A stretch of 64,000 bases of DNA from Sycobia sp. Sy_11 (lineage: Eukaryota > Arthropoda > Insecta > Hymenoptera > Epichrysomallidae), in contig JACCIC010000207.1 of NCBI GenBank assembly GCA_018907035.1, positions 62,001 to 126,000 of the forward strand, in the 5' to 3' direction. Both the position numbers and the translations under genes were made by a program. This document shows positions 55,357 through 64,000 of this stretch, piece after piece; the first letter of the stretch is position 1, and each line of letters begins with the position of its first letter. The notes beneath the pieces are model-generated. The model saw only the letters and a list, made by a program, of their open reading frames with translations. It made no database searches and was not told the DNA's origin.

Positions 55357-57450
55357 TCAATAGTATGATCGTGCAATTCGGTCATATGTTTTATGGCGTC
55401 CGAAATGACCAGCTGTGGGCTCCTCATGACATTCATGCAGAACGGTACGACGATCTTCTTTAGGCACTACTAACTTCCACGCATCCTGGTCGTCTACTAA
55501 ATCTTCGACGGCCGGATCGGGACGGTAGTAGTATAGTCGCTGCCCAACGACTTTCCACCATGGGAGGTTGGTCGGATCGCTCACCACTTTCTTACGAAGG
55601 CGCAAATACCAGGGGTCTTGCACATCGGTGACGCCGAGGGAGGCGACTTCGCAGGTCGGCTCGTCTTCGTACAAACGAGAGAGGGCGTCTGGTACGCAAT
55701 TCAAGGTACCTTTCCGATGGATCACTTCGTAGTCGTATCCCTGCAATTCCAAGGCCCAACGGGCGAGTCTGCCCGTGGGGTTGCGCAATGAGTGCAGCCA
55801 ACGAAGGCTGCTGTGATCGGTTATCACCTGGAAGTGATAACCCTCGACGTACGGGCGGAATTTACGCACAGCCCATAGCACGGCGAGGCACTCACGTTCG
55901 GTGACCGAATAGTTACGCTCAGCCGCAGTCATCGTGCGACTAGCGTAGGAGAGCACGCGCTCCACGCCATCAACGGCTTGCGTGAGCACGGCGCCTAGTC
56001 CTGAGTCGCTGGCGTCCGTTTGGATGACGAACGTTTCTCCAAACGACGGTCGAGAAAGGACGGGTGCAGATGCGACGAGCGCCCGGATTTGTTCGAAGGC
56101 TTGCTGTTGCTCTTCTCCCCAATGGTACTTGATGTTCTTCTTGGTTAATCGGGTGAGAGGCTCAGCAAGCGTTGCGAAGTTCTCTAAGAACTTGCGGTAC
56201 CAGGACGCAAGGCCTAAAAACCTACGGAGCTGCTTCAGGTTCTTTGGTGCGGCGTAAGTCAAGATTGGTGCAATCTTATCCGGATCGGGTAGAAAACCGT
56301 CACGATCCACGAGGACGCCGAGGAACCGTACCTCCGCGAGTCCGAATTTACTCTTCTGCCGATTGATGGTCAAGCCGGCATCGGAAATCCGTCTCAGGAT
56401 ATGTTCGAGCCACCTGAGGTGCTCGTCAAAGCTCTCCGTAGCGATGATCACATCATCGAGGTAGGCGAAGGCCACCGGCTCCATTTCAGGGCCGATCAGC
56501 TTGTCGCTTAACTGCTGAAAGGTGGCAGGGCCACCGGCGACACCATATGGCATACGGGTCCATTCGAATAACCCCATGCCTGGAACCGTGAAGGCAGAGA
56601 GGTGTCGCGGTTCCTCACGAAGAGGGACCTGATGGTAGGCGCTGCTGAGGTCCAGGGTGGAGATGTATCGCGCATTTCTCAGTTTCCGTAAGATTACGTC
56701 CATGTAAGGAAGCGGGTACGCGCTGACCTTGGACACGGAATTCAATTTGCGATAGTCCACACAGAATCGGTAGCTCCCATCGCTCTTACGAACCATCACG
56801 ACGGGGCTAGACCATTCGCTGGTTGACCTGCGAATTACGCCCTGATCAAGCATCTTGCGAACTTGCGCATGCATTTCCAGCTCTATCTTCTGAGAGACCG
56901 GATAATAACGCTGCTTAATCGGCTTAGCATCGCCGACATCGATCACATGGTCGGTCAGATGCGTGCAGCCCAGAGGCTGATCAGCCGGAGGCAGCATCCG
57001 GTCGAGGAGTTCCTCGAGAGCTCGGCGTTGACTATCGTCAATATCGGCCAAGCCTATAGAGGCAAGCGAATACGCCGAGGTAACTGAGACGGTGCAGAGT
57101 TGTAACGGAACGAAATCCGCAGCACCCTCGATCGACATGGTGTTGTCGCGCGGGTGGATGACCGCATTGAAGGCGCGGTAGAAGTCTGCACCGAGCAGAC
57201 AGTCATTTTCCAAGTCTGGAATTATGATGACATCTAGCTCCATTTCTACGTCTACTATGGCAAACGGAAGGGCCACCTGGCCTATTATCGGCTCAATTTT
57301 TCCCGTGGCGAGTCGAGCGCCAGATCCAGGGAAGGGTCGAACTAGACGACCGAGGGCAGATGCAATCTGCAGGCCGATTGCTCCGAGAGCTGTACGAGCA
57401 GCCCCTGCATCTAGCAGTGCATGAATGCGAAACTCGCCTATGCCTACCTG
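55357..57450 (-). CDS. Gypsy protease, reverse transcriptase and RNase H
   Basis: The frame is open from beyond Met 57276 (639 codons) to a TGA at 55357. Upstream in the same frame the protease active site reads ALLDAGAARTAL near 57425-57390. The catalytic Asp is present, but DAG stands where DTG/DSG is usual. The flap-side ending ENDCLLGADF is near 57210. RT motifs are YRFCVDYRKLNSVSK, STLDLSSAYHQVPL, MPYGVAGGPATFQ and catalytic YLDDV. RNase H has FVIQTDASDSGLGAVL, TVTERECLAVLWAV and ITDHSSLRWLHSL. It makes cDNA in cytoplasmic particles. It lies in a different frame from gag, implying frameshift expression. Confidence 0.93.
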   Translation of the reverse strand, partial: QVGIGEFRIHALLDAGAARTALGAIGLQIASALGRLVRPFPGSGARLATGKIEPIIGQVALPFAIVDVEMELDVIIIPDLENDCLLGADFYRAFNAVIHPRDNTMSIEGAADFVPLQLCTVSVTSAYSLASIGLADIDDSQRRALEELLDRMLPPADQPLGCTHLTDHVIDVGDAKPIKQRYYPVSQKIELEMHAQVRKMLDQGVIRRSTSEWSSPVVMVRKSDGSYRFCVDYRKLNSVSKVSAYPLPYMDVILRKLRNARYISTLDLSSAYHQVPLREEPRHLSAFTVPGMGLFEWTRMPYGVAGGPATFQQLSDKLIGPEMEPVAFAYLDDVIIATESFDEHLRWLEHILRRISDAGLTINRQKSKFGLAEVRFLGVLVDRDGFLPDPDKIAPILTYAAPKNLKQLRRFLGLASWYRKFLENFATLAEPLTRLTKKNIKYHWGEEQQQAFEQIRALVASAPVLSRPSFGETFVIQTDASDSGLGAVLTQAVDGVERVLSYASRTMTAAERNYSVTERECLAVLWAVRKFRPYVEGYHFQVITDHSSLRWLHSLRNPTGRLARWALELQGYDYEVIHRKGTLNCVPDALSRLYEDEPTCEVASLGVTDVQDPWYLRLRKKVVSDPTNLPWWKVVGQRLYYYRPDPAVEDLVDDQDAWKLVVPKEDRRTVLHECHEEPTAGHFGRHKTYDRIARSYY

Positions 57451-57626
57451 TACCCACCATCGTGAATACCGATCGGGGTCGACACTTGTGGCTGAGTCAG
57501 CGGAGTCACGGTCGTGATGCTCCTCCTTTACAGACAGGAGGGGTCAATCATCATTACCCTGTGTCCTCGCAGCTGCATGCTGATCTTCAGAGGTCTCACG
57601 GAGCGTAGGGGCGAGTTGGACCTCAA

Positions 57627-59593
57627 TTACTCGCCCTTTTTCGCGTTTCCCGAACACTCGGGACAGCTGCGCAAGGTGTGGCCAGGCCAACTACAGCCCC
57701 AGCACAAGAACCGCGGATCAGGACCTGCTGTCCGACCTTTGTTCTTGTCACTGAGGGGCTCGTGCACCAGCTTTCCTTTGAAGGAGGGCTTCCTCTCCGA
57801 CTTAGGTGAGGTCGACGCTCTGGTTTTTCCTGTACGCGGCGACCTCGGGCGTGAATCGCGACCGCTCCTCTTCGGGATAAGGGCTGCGACGCCTGGCGCC
57901 TCTAAATCAGGTGAGGTGGCTCTAAAGCCAGCCTCTTGTAAAACTTCTCGCACCAGAGCTTTGAAGTTGGGCGGCTTCACGTCCACGGCCGCGATTCTTG
58001 GTTTCGGGCGCGTTCGGGACGTGTCGGCCGCATGGAAGGCCACTTCGGGCATTATACAGTCCTCAGGTGATGGCGGTGGCTTATAATTTCGCTCCGCATC
58101 GAGGACGCATTCGGCCTCTCGAGCAAGCTCGATTAGCCGATTGACGCTCGTAATCTTCTCCCGCGGAACTAACTTCTGTATCTCCGGCAGTAGATTACGG
58201 TATATCAGGGCGAGTTGCTTGTCGTCCGACCATGGTTCTTCGAACCGATTGAGAATCGTTAACAAACAAAACACGTAGTCACGTGTTGGCTCGCGCTTCG
58301 CCTGCGTACGCCGCTGCGCTTCGCTGATTAGCTCAGCTTGGAAGCGTCGATCGACGCCGTAGCAGCTCCGGGCTGCGTGGCAGAACTCTTGCCACGTGGT
58401 CCAGTCCTTCCGAGATAGACGGTACCAATGCAGGGCGACACCGTCGAGGAGCTCCGTCATGGCATTGAGCATGTGTCCTCGTCCGTGAGCGGTGTCAACC
58501 TGCGACATTCCGCGATCCTTTGCAGAAATTCTTCTACACTTTTCCCCTTGGCACCATTGAATCTAATTTTCCATTGGCGCACGGTCTTACCAATATCCGT
58601 GCGCTGGGCCAAGGTGCTTGACAGCGTTGATCGCGTTGTATTCGCGGGCGAGCTCATCACATCTCGATCCATGTGATGTCCCCCCCTTCCAGGCCCTTGG
58701 TACCGAGGGTGGCAAGGAGCCGAAACCGTAGGCTCGCCGGTCGACCCTACAAACCTATTATTGTTGAGGTTTTTGTCACTTTCCACGTATTGCAGATCGT
58801 ACGTGTCTTGGAAAGTGACACGGTCGCGTCGCGCCGATTTCTGCAGCTGCTGCTGGATGCTGGCTAGCGTAGCGTGCATCTCACTTTGCCTCTGCTGCAA
58901 ATCTTGGACAGTGCAGTTTTGGTGTTGCATCCAAGTTTGCAGCATATTTTGCAGGCCATGTAATCCCTGACGAAGGTTTACATGGTTTTCGAGGTCAGTC
59001 GGTTGAGGCTCGACTGTTGTATTTGTCGCCTGAGATGCGACTTGGGTTCGACGTGTGGTGTCATCCGTGACACCCGAGTCGAGAGGCGTAATTACGCTCG
59101 TGGTGGCTGCCTGAATCGGCGATTCGTTGGCAGTGCTCCATGCGAGCGGTTCATGCCTGTTCATCTCGGCCAAATTGAAGTCGATCAGATTTTGTATTTG
59201 GTGATCGACAGCTGTTGTTATATTTCTTTAATCTGTGCTCGGGTAAATTTCCCGAGCCTGCTGTATGTCAGCTGATCCGTCCGCTTGTTCGGCGTACGTC
59301 GCTTCCATTCGATCCAAAATATAAGTTTTTGTTGCGTCGCGCATTGTCGAGGTGACGATTATCTTTAACAGATTTTTATCTCTTCGCGTGCGTGTTTTTA
59401 TACTATCACTGTCACTCTCGCATTCCACAAAATCTCCTGGGCTATAATTTCCTGCTAGTCTATGGTATAGCCTAGCAGCCCTTTGAAACGGGGAACCCTC
59501 ATTTTTTAATTCTAGTTCCGCTGTAATTAGGTTTGTTTCTTCCTCACATAGGCTTTGAAGCCAGTCGTTAAATTCGTTTGGCGGATTTGCCAT
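57627..59593 (-). pseudogene. Gypsy gag with one stop and one frameshift
   Basis: Minus ATG 59593 (MANPPNEFNDWLQSLCEEET) runs to an in-frame TAA at 59230-59228; the same frame resumes through 59173-58457. A frameshift near 58470-58500 moves to 58508-57627. The core gag fold spans it: WKIRFNGAKGKSVEEFLQRI before and LNAMTELLDGVALHWYRLSR after. The C-terminus has a CCHC zinc knuckle CWGCSWPGHTLRSCPEC (RNA binding) near 57710-57660. A Gln-rich coiled-coil-like segment (NMLQTWMQHQNCTVQDLQQR) lies near 58950. As read, gag would not be made whole, although the insertion is recent. Confidence 0.88.
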
Positions 59594-61173
59594 CTTTTAT
59601 TTCTTTTCGTTGAAAATTAGAAGAAGACAACCGAACAAACGGAAAAAGAAAAAAAAAATACAACGTGAGAAAAATTAGAGCGTTACAGCCAAAGTTTTCG
59701 ATTAAATAATTAAAAGCAAATAATTAAAAGCCGGCCATCTCAAGAGATAGTGGAGTGCGAGGGCGAAAACGCAAAAATTAGGGGCGACTGACGCAAAAAA
59801 AAACAGAAAATATAAGAGAAAAAGGATTCAACAATTTTCAAAAATTATAAAAAGAAATTTTCCAAAAATTTTTCCAAAGTTCTTATTTCGGCTTTCGGAT
59901 TCTCGATTTTCCAAAAAGATTTATTTTGAAACTGTAATAGTTCTTCCTTTTTATATTTTTTAAGCAATGTAAAAAAAAATACAAAAATATAAAGAAAAAG
60001 AGGAAAACACAAAAAAAACAAAAAAAAAAAAATAAAAATATAGTTTATTTTTAGTTCTTTTATAACTTCTACAAAAAAAAATTTTATTTTACAGTTTTCC
60101 AAAAAAAACTTCAATTTTTGGTTTTCGAAAAAAAAAAAAATTTTCAATTTTTAGTTTTCCAAAAAAAAAATTTTTAATTTTTAGTTTTCGGAAGAAAAAA
60201 AAAAATTTTCAATTTTTAGTTTTCCAAAAAAAAAAATTTTTAAATTTTAGTTTTCAAAAAAAAAAAAAATTTTAATTTTTAGTTTTCGGAAAAAAAAAAA
60301 ATTTTAATTTTTAAATTATACTGCACAAATATTAGAGATATTACAATATCAAAATGAAGATCCGAAAGCGAAAAGCATAAAGGGGATAATCAATTTTGAT
60401 CAAATTAAATTGAGAGCAAAGAAAAATTTGCGTTAGTCGCATGTACACTGTATGTACAGCGTAGAGTCGCGGTGGTGTGTGTATGTGAGTATACACAGAT
60501 CGCTGACTTCGCTATTTATAGTCGACTATGTATAATGAAGAGAACTTTTAATTATATTTAATTTACACTAAATGTTCCTTATGTCTGTAACGGCGAAAAT
60601 TTTATTATTATATTATAATGGCGAATGTGAATCTATTTATATCAGTTATATTTTCATATTACGCTATCTTAAAAATTAATTATTGATTAATTTTAGTTTA
60701 GCTTAGATGGAATTCACATATTTAATTTAAGCTAAATTTTAAAGTTACATCCACTTAATATATATATATATCAATATTATATAAATTAATGTATATGTGT
60801 CTATTTAACTTAAAATTAGTTTTGCTTGAAACCCTGCACAAATATTATATTACCGTATTCGGCATTATATTTCATTTGTGCTGCTTTTCAGCCGCTTTCG
60901 CCGAATTGCCGTTGGCCTTGGCCGACTTCGAGAGTGTTTACATCTACGAGCTCGCAACGTAAACACTCGCGATGTACTGTGCGTTCGCACTCTGTAATAT
61001 TCTAATTTTCAATATAATAAAATTATTAAATTATTTTTGCGCATCCGCGTCACTTGCGAATATTCGCCGGGGCACTGTAATATAATATATTATTACATAT
61101 ATATTATAAAATGTATATATGTAATAATATATATAAAGATATATAAAATATTTTTATATAAAGTGCGATCCCG
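59594..61173 (-). other. Gypsy 5' leader, 1.6 kb, AT-rich
   Basis: The untranslated region between the PBS and gag is unusually long and AT-rich compared with the GC-rich LTR and genes. It contains the A/T tandem array (60060-60315) and a hairpin GAGTGTTTAC/GTAAACACTC (60932-60941 with 60959-60968). It likely holds packaging signals; no gene is supported. The 100-codon frame 60147-59845 is a poly-Phe/Lys artefact. Confidence 0.6.
60060..60315. repeat. Tandem A/T repeat in gypsy leader, ~36-bp period
   Basis: Units of the form AATTTTTAGTTTTC, then A9-A13, then TTTT recur about seven times. Copies vary in A-run length and in C/CGG/GAAG before the A run. Confidence 0.8.
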
Positions 61174-61191
61174 AGATCGCGTTGGGCGCCA
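61174..61191 (-). other. Gypsy primer-binding site
   Basis: On minus TGGCGCCCAACGCGATC directly follows the 5' LTR. A TGGCGCC start is typical of tRNA-primed retroelements (tRNA-Lys-like); the exact tRNA is not determined. Confidence 0.75.
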
Positions 61192-62157
61192 TGTAACGGT
61201 GCGCGTGTCCGCCTCGAGCACGAGGATGGCGGGCACGGCCGTTGCAAATCTGTGCCCGGCTGGGCTTAGCCCCGAAGGATTTCGGCAAGGGAGAGGGGCG
61301 GTTCGCGAGGGGCGAATATCGCGTTCAGGATTGCGCGTGAGGTAGGGCGGCTAACGGACCACACACGAAATAATAAAAAATAAAAATAGTTAAAATTCCA
61401 ACAAGGTTTAATAACGCCGTGCGAACAAGACTACAACGCAGCGCCTATATATGAGGCGTGCGGGACGCAGGCCGAGGGTCGCCGGGGCGACGGCGCGCGG
61501 GGCGTTCGGGAAGAGAGAGAGAGAGAGAGAGAGAAAACAGGAGCTGCCACTTACAGCGAGTCGAGACTCGATGATTCCGCAGCGCGTAATCCCTGCACTC
61601 GGGCGGCAGCAGCACCTTCCTTCGCCGGGAGCGGTGGTGACTTCGGCGTCCGGAGACCCCGGGATGGGGCGGCTATTCCGCGGAGGCGGGGTCGGACGAC
61701 AAGTCGTCCGCTCGGACTCTTGCCCGGCGCGTGTGCACCGCACACACCCACAACACTGTGGCACAGAACGGCGATCCAGTCAAGTACCCTCCCCGAAGAC
61801 GAGGTACGAGACGAGGGAAACACTCGACACACCGTGTCGATTCGACACGGATTCAACACCGACCGAACTCGACCGTGGCGAGATGCCAAAGCAGAAAAAT
61901 AACGTGCACGAAAGGCCGGTTGCGACGCGTGCGTGCTCTTCGCGGCTCTCTGTCTGTCTAATTCGCGCGCGTGGCTGTCTCTCCCCACTCCCCGCTCTCT
62001 CTCTCACTTACCTCTCCGCCGGTGGTTGTGCGTCGGCCTGAAACATACAAACGTTTCTACATATAAATATACAGATAAATATGTACATGCTACAGCTGGA
62101 GAGAGAGCAACGGGACGGGGAAGGCAGGCGCACGCAGTGCTTGCGTTCCTCGTCACA
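61192..62157 (-). repeat. Gypsy 5' LTR
   Basis: A 966-bp copy of 52733-53698 at constant offset 8,459, with one difference seen (T61227). It abuts the PBS on its left and (TA)n genomic DNA on its right. Confidence 0.95.
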
Positions 62158-62169
62158 ATATATATATAT

Positions 62170-62392
62170 CTGTCCGAACACGAATCTTCCCATAGAAGTC
62201 GATTTCCTTATACTTGGACGTCGTTTCTACCAACTAAATACAATATTCCCCGAAGAAATCGTCCAGAGGCACTTGGACATCACATTCTATCATCCGAACA
62301 CAAAAATCCCAATAGAAATCGTCCTGAGGTAACAGGATATCGTATTCAACTGCGCTTACACGTCAATACAATATTTCTCAGTAGAAACCGTA

Positions 62393-62395
<3 letters not shown>
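62170..62395 (+). repeat. 60-bp minisatellite locus 3
   Basis: Nearly four units (GTCCGAACACGAATCTTCCC, then ATAGAAGTCG..., ACTTGGACATCACATTCTAT). The plus strand reads FYQLNTIFPEEIVQRHLDIT and FYHPNTKIPIEIVLR, the same alternating 20-residue pattern as locus 2 on its minus strand. (TA)n tracts flank both sides (62158-62169 and 62398-62440). Confidence 0.75.

Positions 62396-62397
<2 letters not shown>

Positions 62398-62440
<43 letters not shown>
62398..62440. repeat. (TA)n microsatellite
   Basis: TA run bounding 60-bp locus 3 on its right. Confidence 0.92.
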
Positions 62441-62444
<4 letters not shown>

Positions 62445-62694
62445 GTCGTTAAGTATAGTTTTGTGATAGAGGTAGAAAGTGAGGGTGGAGGCAGTGAGGG
62501 CCTAGAGAAAGATGCAAAGCAATAGAGGGTGAACATAGAGTAGAGCGAGGCAACCGAGAGAAAATAGGCGAATAAGTAGAAGAAAGGCGAGCAGGAAGAA
62601 AGATGGGGATGGGCAGAACACCCCTTGCCCTGGAGGACTCACCCGTAGCCATCACCGTTCCTCTAAGGTGGAGAAAAAGAGAGTGAGAAAGAGA

Positions 62695-62868
62695 GAGATG
62701 AGTGCTTGTTGCGCGGCGGACGGAGTAGTCGGTAATCCTTTCGTTTCACGGACGGAAACCGCGGTCGGCGACGATCGTGTTCGGGACGCGACGGGCGGGG
62801 TCTACGCGGCAGTCGCGTGACATTGAAGCCCGTTGTTTAATTTGCTGCTGTCATACTAACACTAAATA
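62695..62868 (+). promoter_or_regulatory. CpG-rich probable promoter and 5' UTR
   Basis: Strongly GC- and CpG-rich 62710-62820 (GCGCGGCGGACGGAG, CGACGATCGTG, GACGGGCGGGG) in an AT-rich window, directly upstream of an ATG with a following splice donor. No TATA box. Exact start unknown. Confidence 0.5.
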
Positions 62869-63039
62869 ATGGAGGTGGAGCCTGATAACAGCCAAAAAAG
62901 AAAATCGGTTGTCTCAATTATTTCTGTGTCGGACCTACATGCCGTTTCAGCCACGTATGTGTGAGTACGCGTTCGTTACTATTTTCCTATATTAATTTCT
63001 CCTTTCAGTCCGACGGAACTTATCCAGAGTTTTCAATAG
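62869..63039 (+). CDS. First coding exons of an unidentified gene (partial)
   Basis: ATG 62869 gives MEVEPDNSQKRKSVVSIISV then SDLHAVSATY, polar and Ser-rich, with no signal peptide. Two overlapping donors exist: GTGTGA at 62959 and the stronger GTGAGT at 62961. An acceptor CTCCTTTCAG ends at 63008, and 63009-63039 is followed by GTGAGT at 63040. Donor 62959 keeps the frame open (SDGTYPEFSI); donor 62961 leads to TAG at the end of exon 2. The intron would be only about 50 bp. The rest of the gene is outside the window or in unrecognised exons. I do not know the family. Confidence 0.35.
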
Positions 63040-63044
63040 GTGAG

Positions 63045-64000
63045 TGACGTGGATAAAGAAAAATTTTTGTATCTAATCCCATAGATTATAATTTTAATAA
63101 GAAGGTACGAAAAGATTTTTTTTGGTATTATATTAACTAAATTATTTTCAATTTTGAATTAACATTATTCAAGAATTATAGATGCATTCTAACTTGCTAA
63201 GCAGGTAACGTTTCAGAGGTAGCATAAGTATTTAGTTGTCATTGGGTATTTTATAATGAGTTATTAGCTAATGTAATTCGATTTAAAATTTTAACTGAAG
63301 GTTTATTTCGATTATACTATAACCAAATGGTAAAATTATTTATTTCATGGAAAAGCAACTGTTGCTAAGCAAACTATTTATTATTTAACTAAAATTTGAT
63401 AATAAATGAAATATTCAATTTTGAGAAAAATTTTGTGTATCAAAAAATTAAACATTTTTCTTGCTTAAAATTTTAATGATAAAAAAAGTTAATAATCTAG
63501 CAACTTTATGAATGAGTATATGGGAGTGATAGTTTGAAAGTACATAAAATAGGTTTGGAGTCTGATGGAACATTTAAGGATAAAATTAGCATAAGTAAAA
63601 AACTCAGAAATCAAAGAAAGGGGGGCGCGCTTACACTTTGTGTATACCAAAGATATTGTTTCCTAAAGTATGTGAGACTGCAATATTAAACAATATCAAA
63701 AGATTAAAAAAATAAATGAATACGATCTTATTCGATTTAGATTGGGTACTGGTCTAATCTTATAAATTAAAATTTAAACTATTATATTTATATACATTTA
63801 TTATATTTGATTTAATTTGTAAAATCGAACTTATTATAAACTACCGATTCAAATAAGTTGATCAGGGGTCATGTATTGCATATCACTTAGTGAATTTATA
63901 TTGAAGTACTGCTAATCCCCTTTGAAGTAATACCGGATAAATTTTACAAAGGTATTTTCGATCATTTTTTTGCCATCAATGAACGCTGTCTACATACTTT
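63045..64000. other. AT-rich, intron-like, no further exon seen
   Basis: Follows the GTGAGT donor at 63040; no coding frame, repeat or RNA gene supported to the window end. Confidence 0.4.

Larger units (their letters stand above)
52733..62157 (-). mobile_element. Ty3/gypsy LTR retrotransposon, full length and young
   Basis: The element is 9,425 bp, minus orientation, with two 966-bp LTRs that I see differing at one base (52768 C versus 61227 T). A 4-bp ATAT duplicate lies at each side within (TA)n. The order on minus is LTR, PBS, 1.6-kb leader, gag, protease-RT-RNase H, integrase, polypurine tract, LTR. No envelope ORF is seen. Coding lesions are few: one stop and one frameshift in gag and one stop between RNase H and integrase. 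Confidence 0.95.

Noticed and set aside
53966..58086. Plus-strand frames opposite gypsy pol and gag
   Set aside because: Antisense shadows of well-supported minus-strand genes.
59845..60147. 100-codon Phe/Lys-rich frame
   Set aside because: Produced by the A/T tandem array and A-runs in the gypsy leader.

Overview
The window is eukaryotic. It is AT-rich with many (TA)n, (GA)n and (CA)n tracts, has spliced-gene signals, and carries a dense set of animal transposons. Five mariner copies, Penelope-like elements, a decayed Ty1/copia, a young Ty3/gypsy, Helitron-like repeats and a Polinton/adintovirus-type remnant together point to an arthropod. A hymenopteran insect such as an ant is my best inference; the sequence alone does not prove it.

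Layout. 1-4.35 kb: decayed Polinton/adintovirus-like element, with an integrase and two small genes on the minus strand and a phospholipase A2 ORF, a core-like protein, an adenain-like protease and a capsid-like gene on the plus strand. 4.6-10.35 kb: a minus-strand mariner split in two by a Ty1/copia element (5249-9943) that has a 5-bp target duplication. 10.5-14.05 kb: a decayed element with long inverted ends, itself interrupted by a second mariner. 14.1-15 kb: repeats and a Penelope-type terminus. 15.1-19.14 kb: the best host gene candidate, with a GA/CpG-rich promoter, a probable 5' UTR intron, and a 487-codon secreted-protein exon ending at a GTAAGT donor. 19.14-25 kb: intron-like AT-rich DNA, a Penelope-like fragment and a CpG-rich patch with a CRE palindrome. 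25-33.6 kb: dispersed repeats and several Penelope-type termini, one folded into a ~590-bp inverted repeat. 33.6-37.5 kb: AT-rich with no genes seen. 37.5-41.9 kb: Helitron-like repeats carrying a 60-bp tandem array. 42.0-43.7 kb: second copy of the long-inverted-end element. 43.9-50.2 kb: three more mariners, a Penelope-like element with a GIY-YIG domain and a Helitron-like copy. 50.3-52.7 kb: more Helitron-like pieces. 52.73-62.16 kb: a complete, very young Ty3/gypsy element on the minus strand, inserted in a (TA)n next to another 60-bp array. 62.7-63.04 kb: CpG-rich probable promoter and first exons of another gene.

No operons or bacterial-style features occur. Apart from the two host-gene 5' ends the window is a nest of insertions whose order can be read: copia after mariner M1; mariner M2 after its inverted-end host; gypsy after the Helitron/60-bp array. 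The most unusual signals are the 60-bp array whose units keep a 20-codon frame at three loci, hammerhead-ribozyme-like cores with covarying stem II in Penelope termini (one in the loop of a giant hairpin), and a gypsy with near-identical LTRs but several coding lesions.
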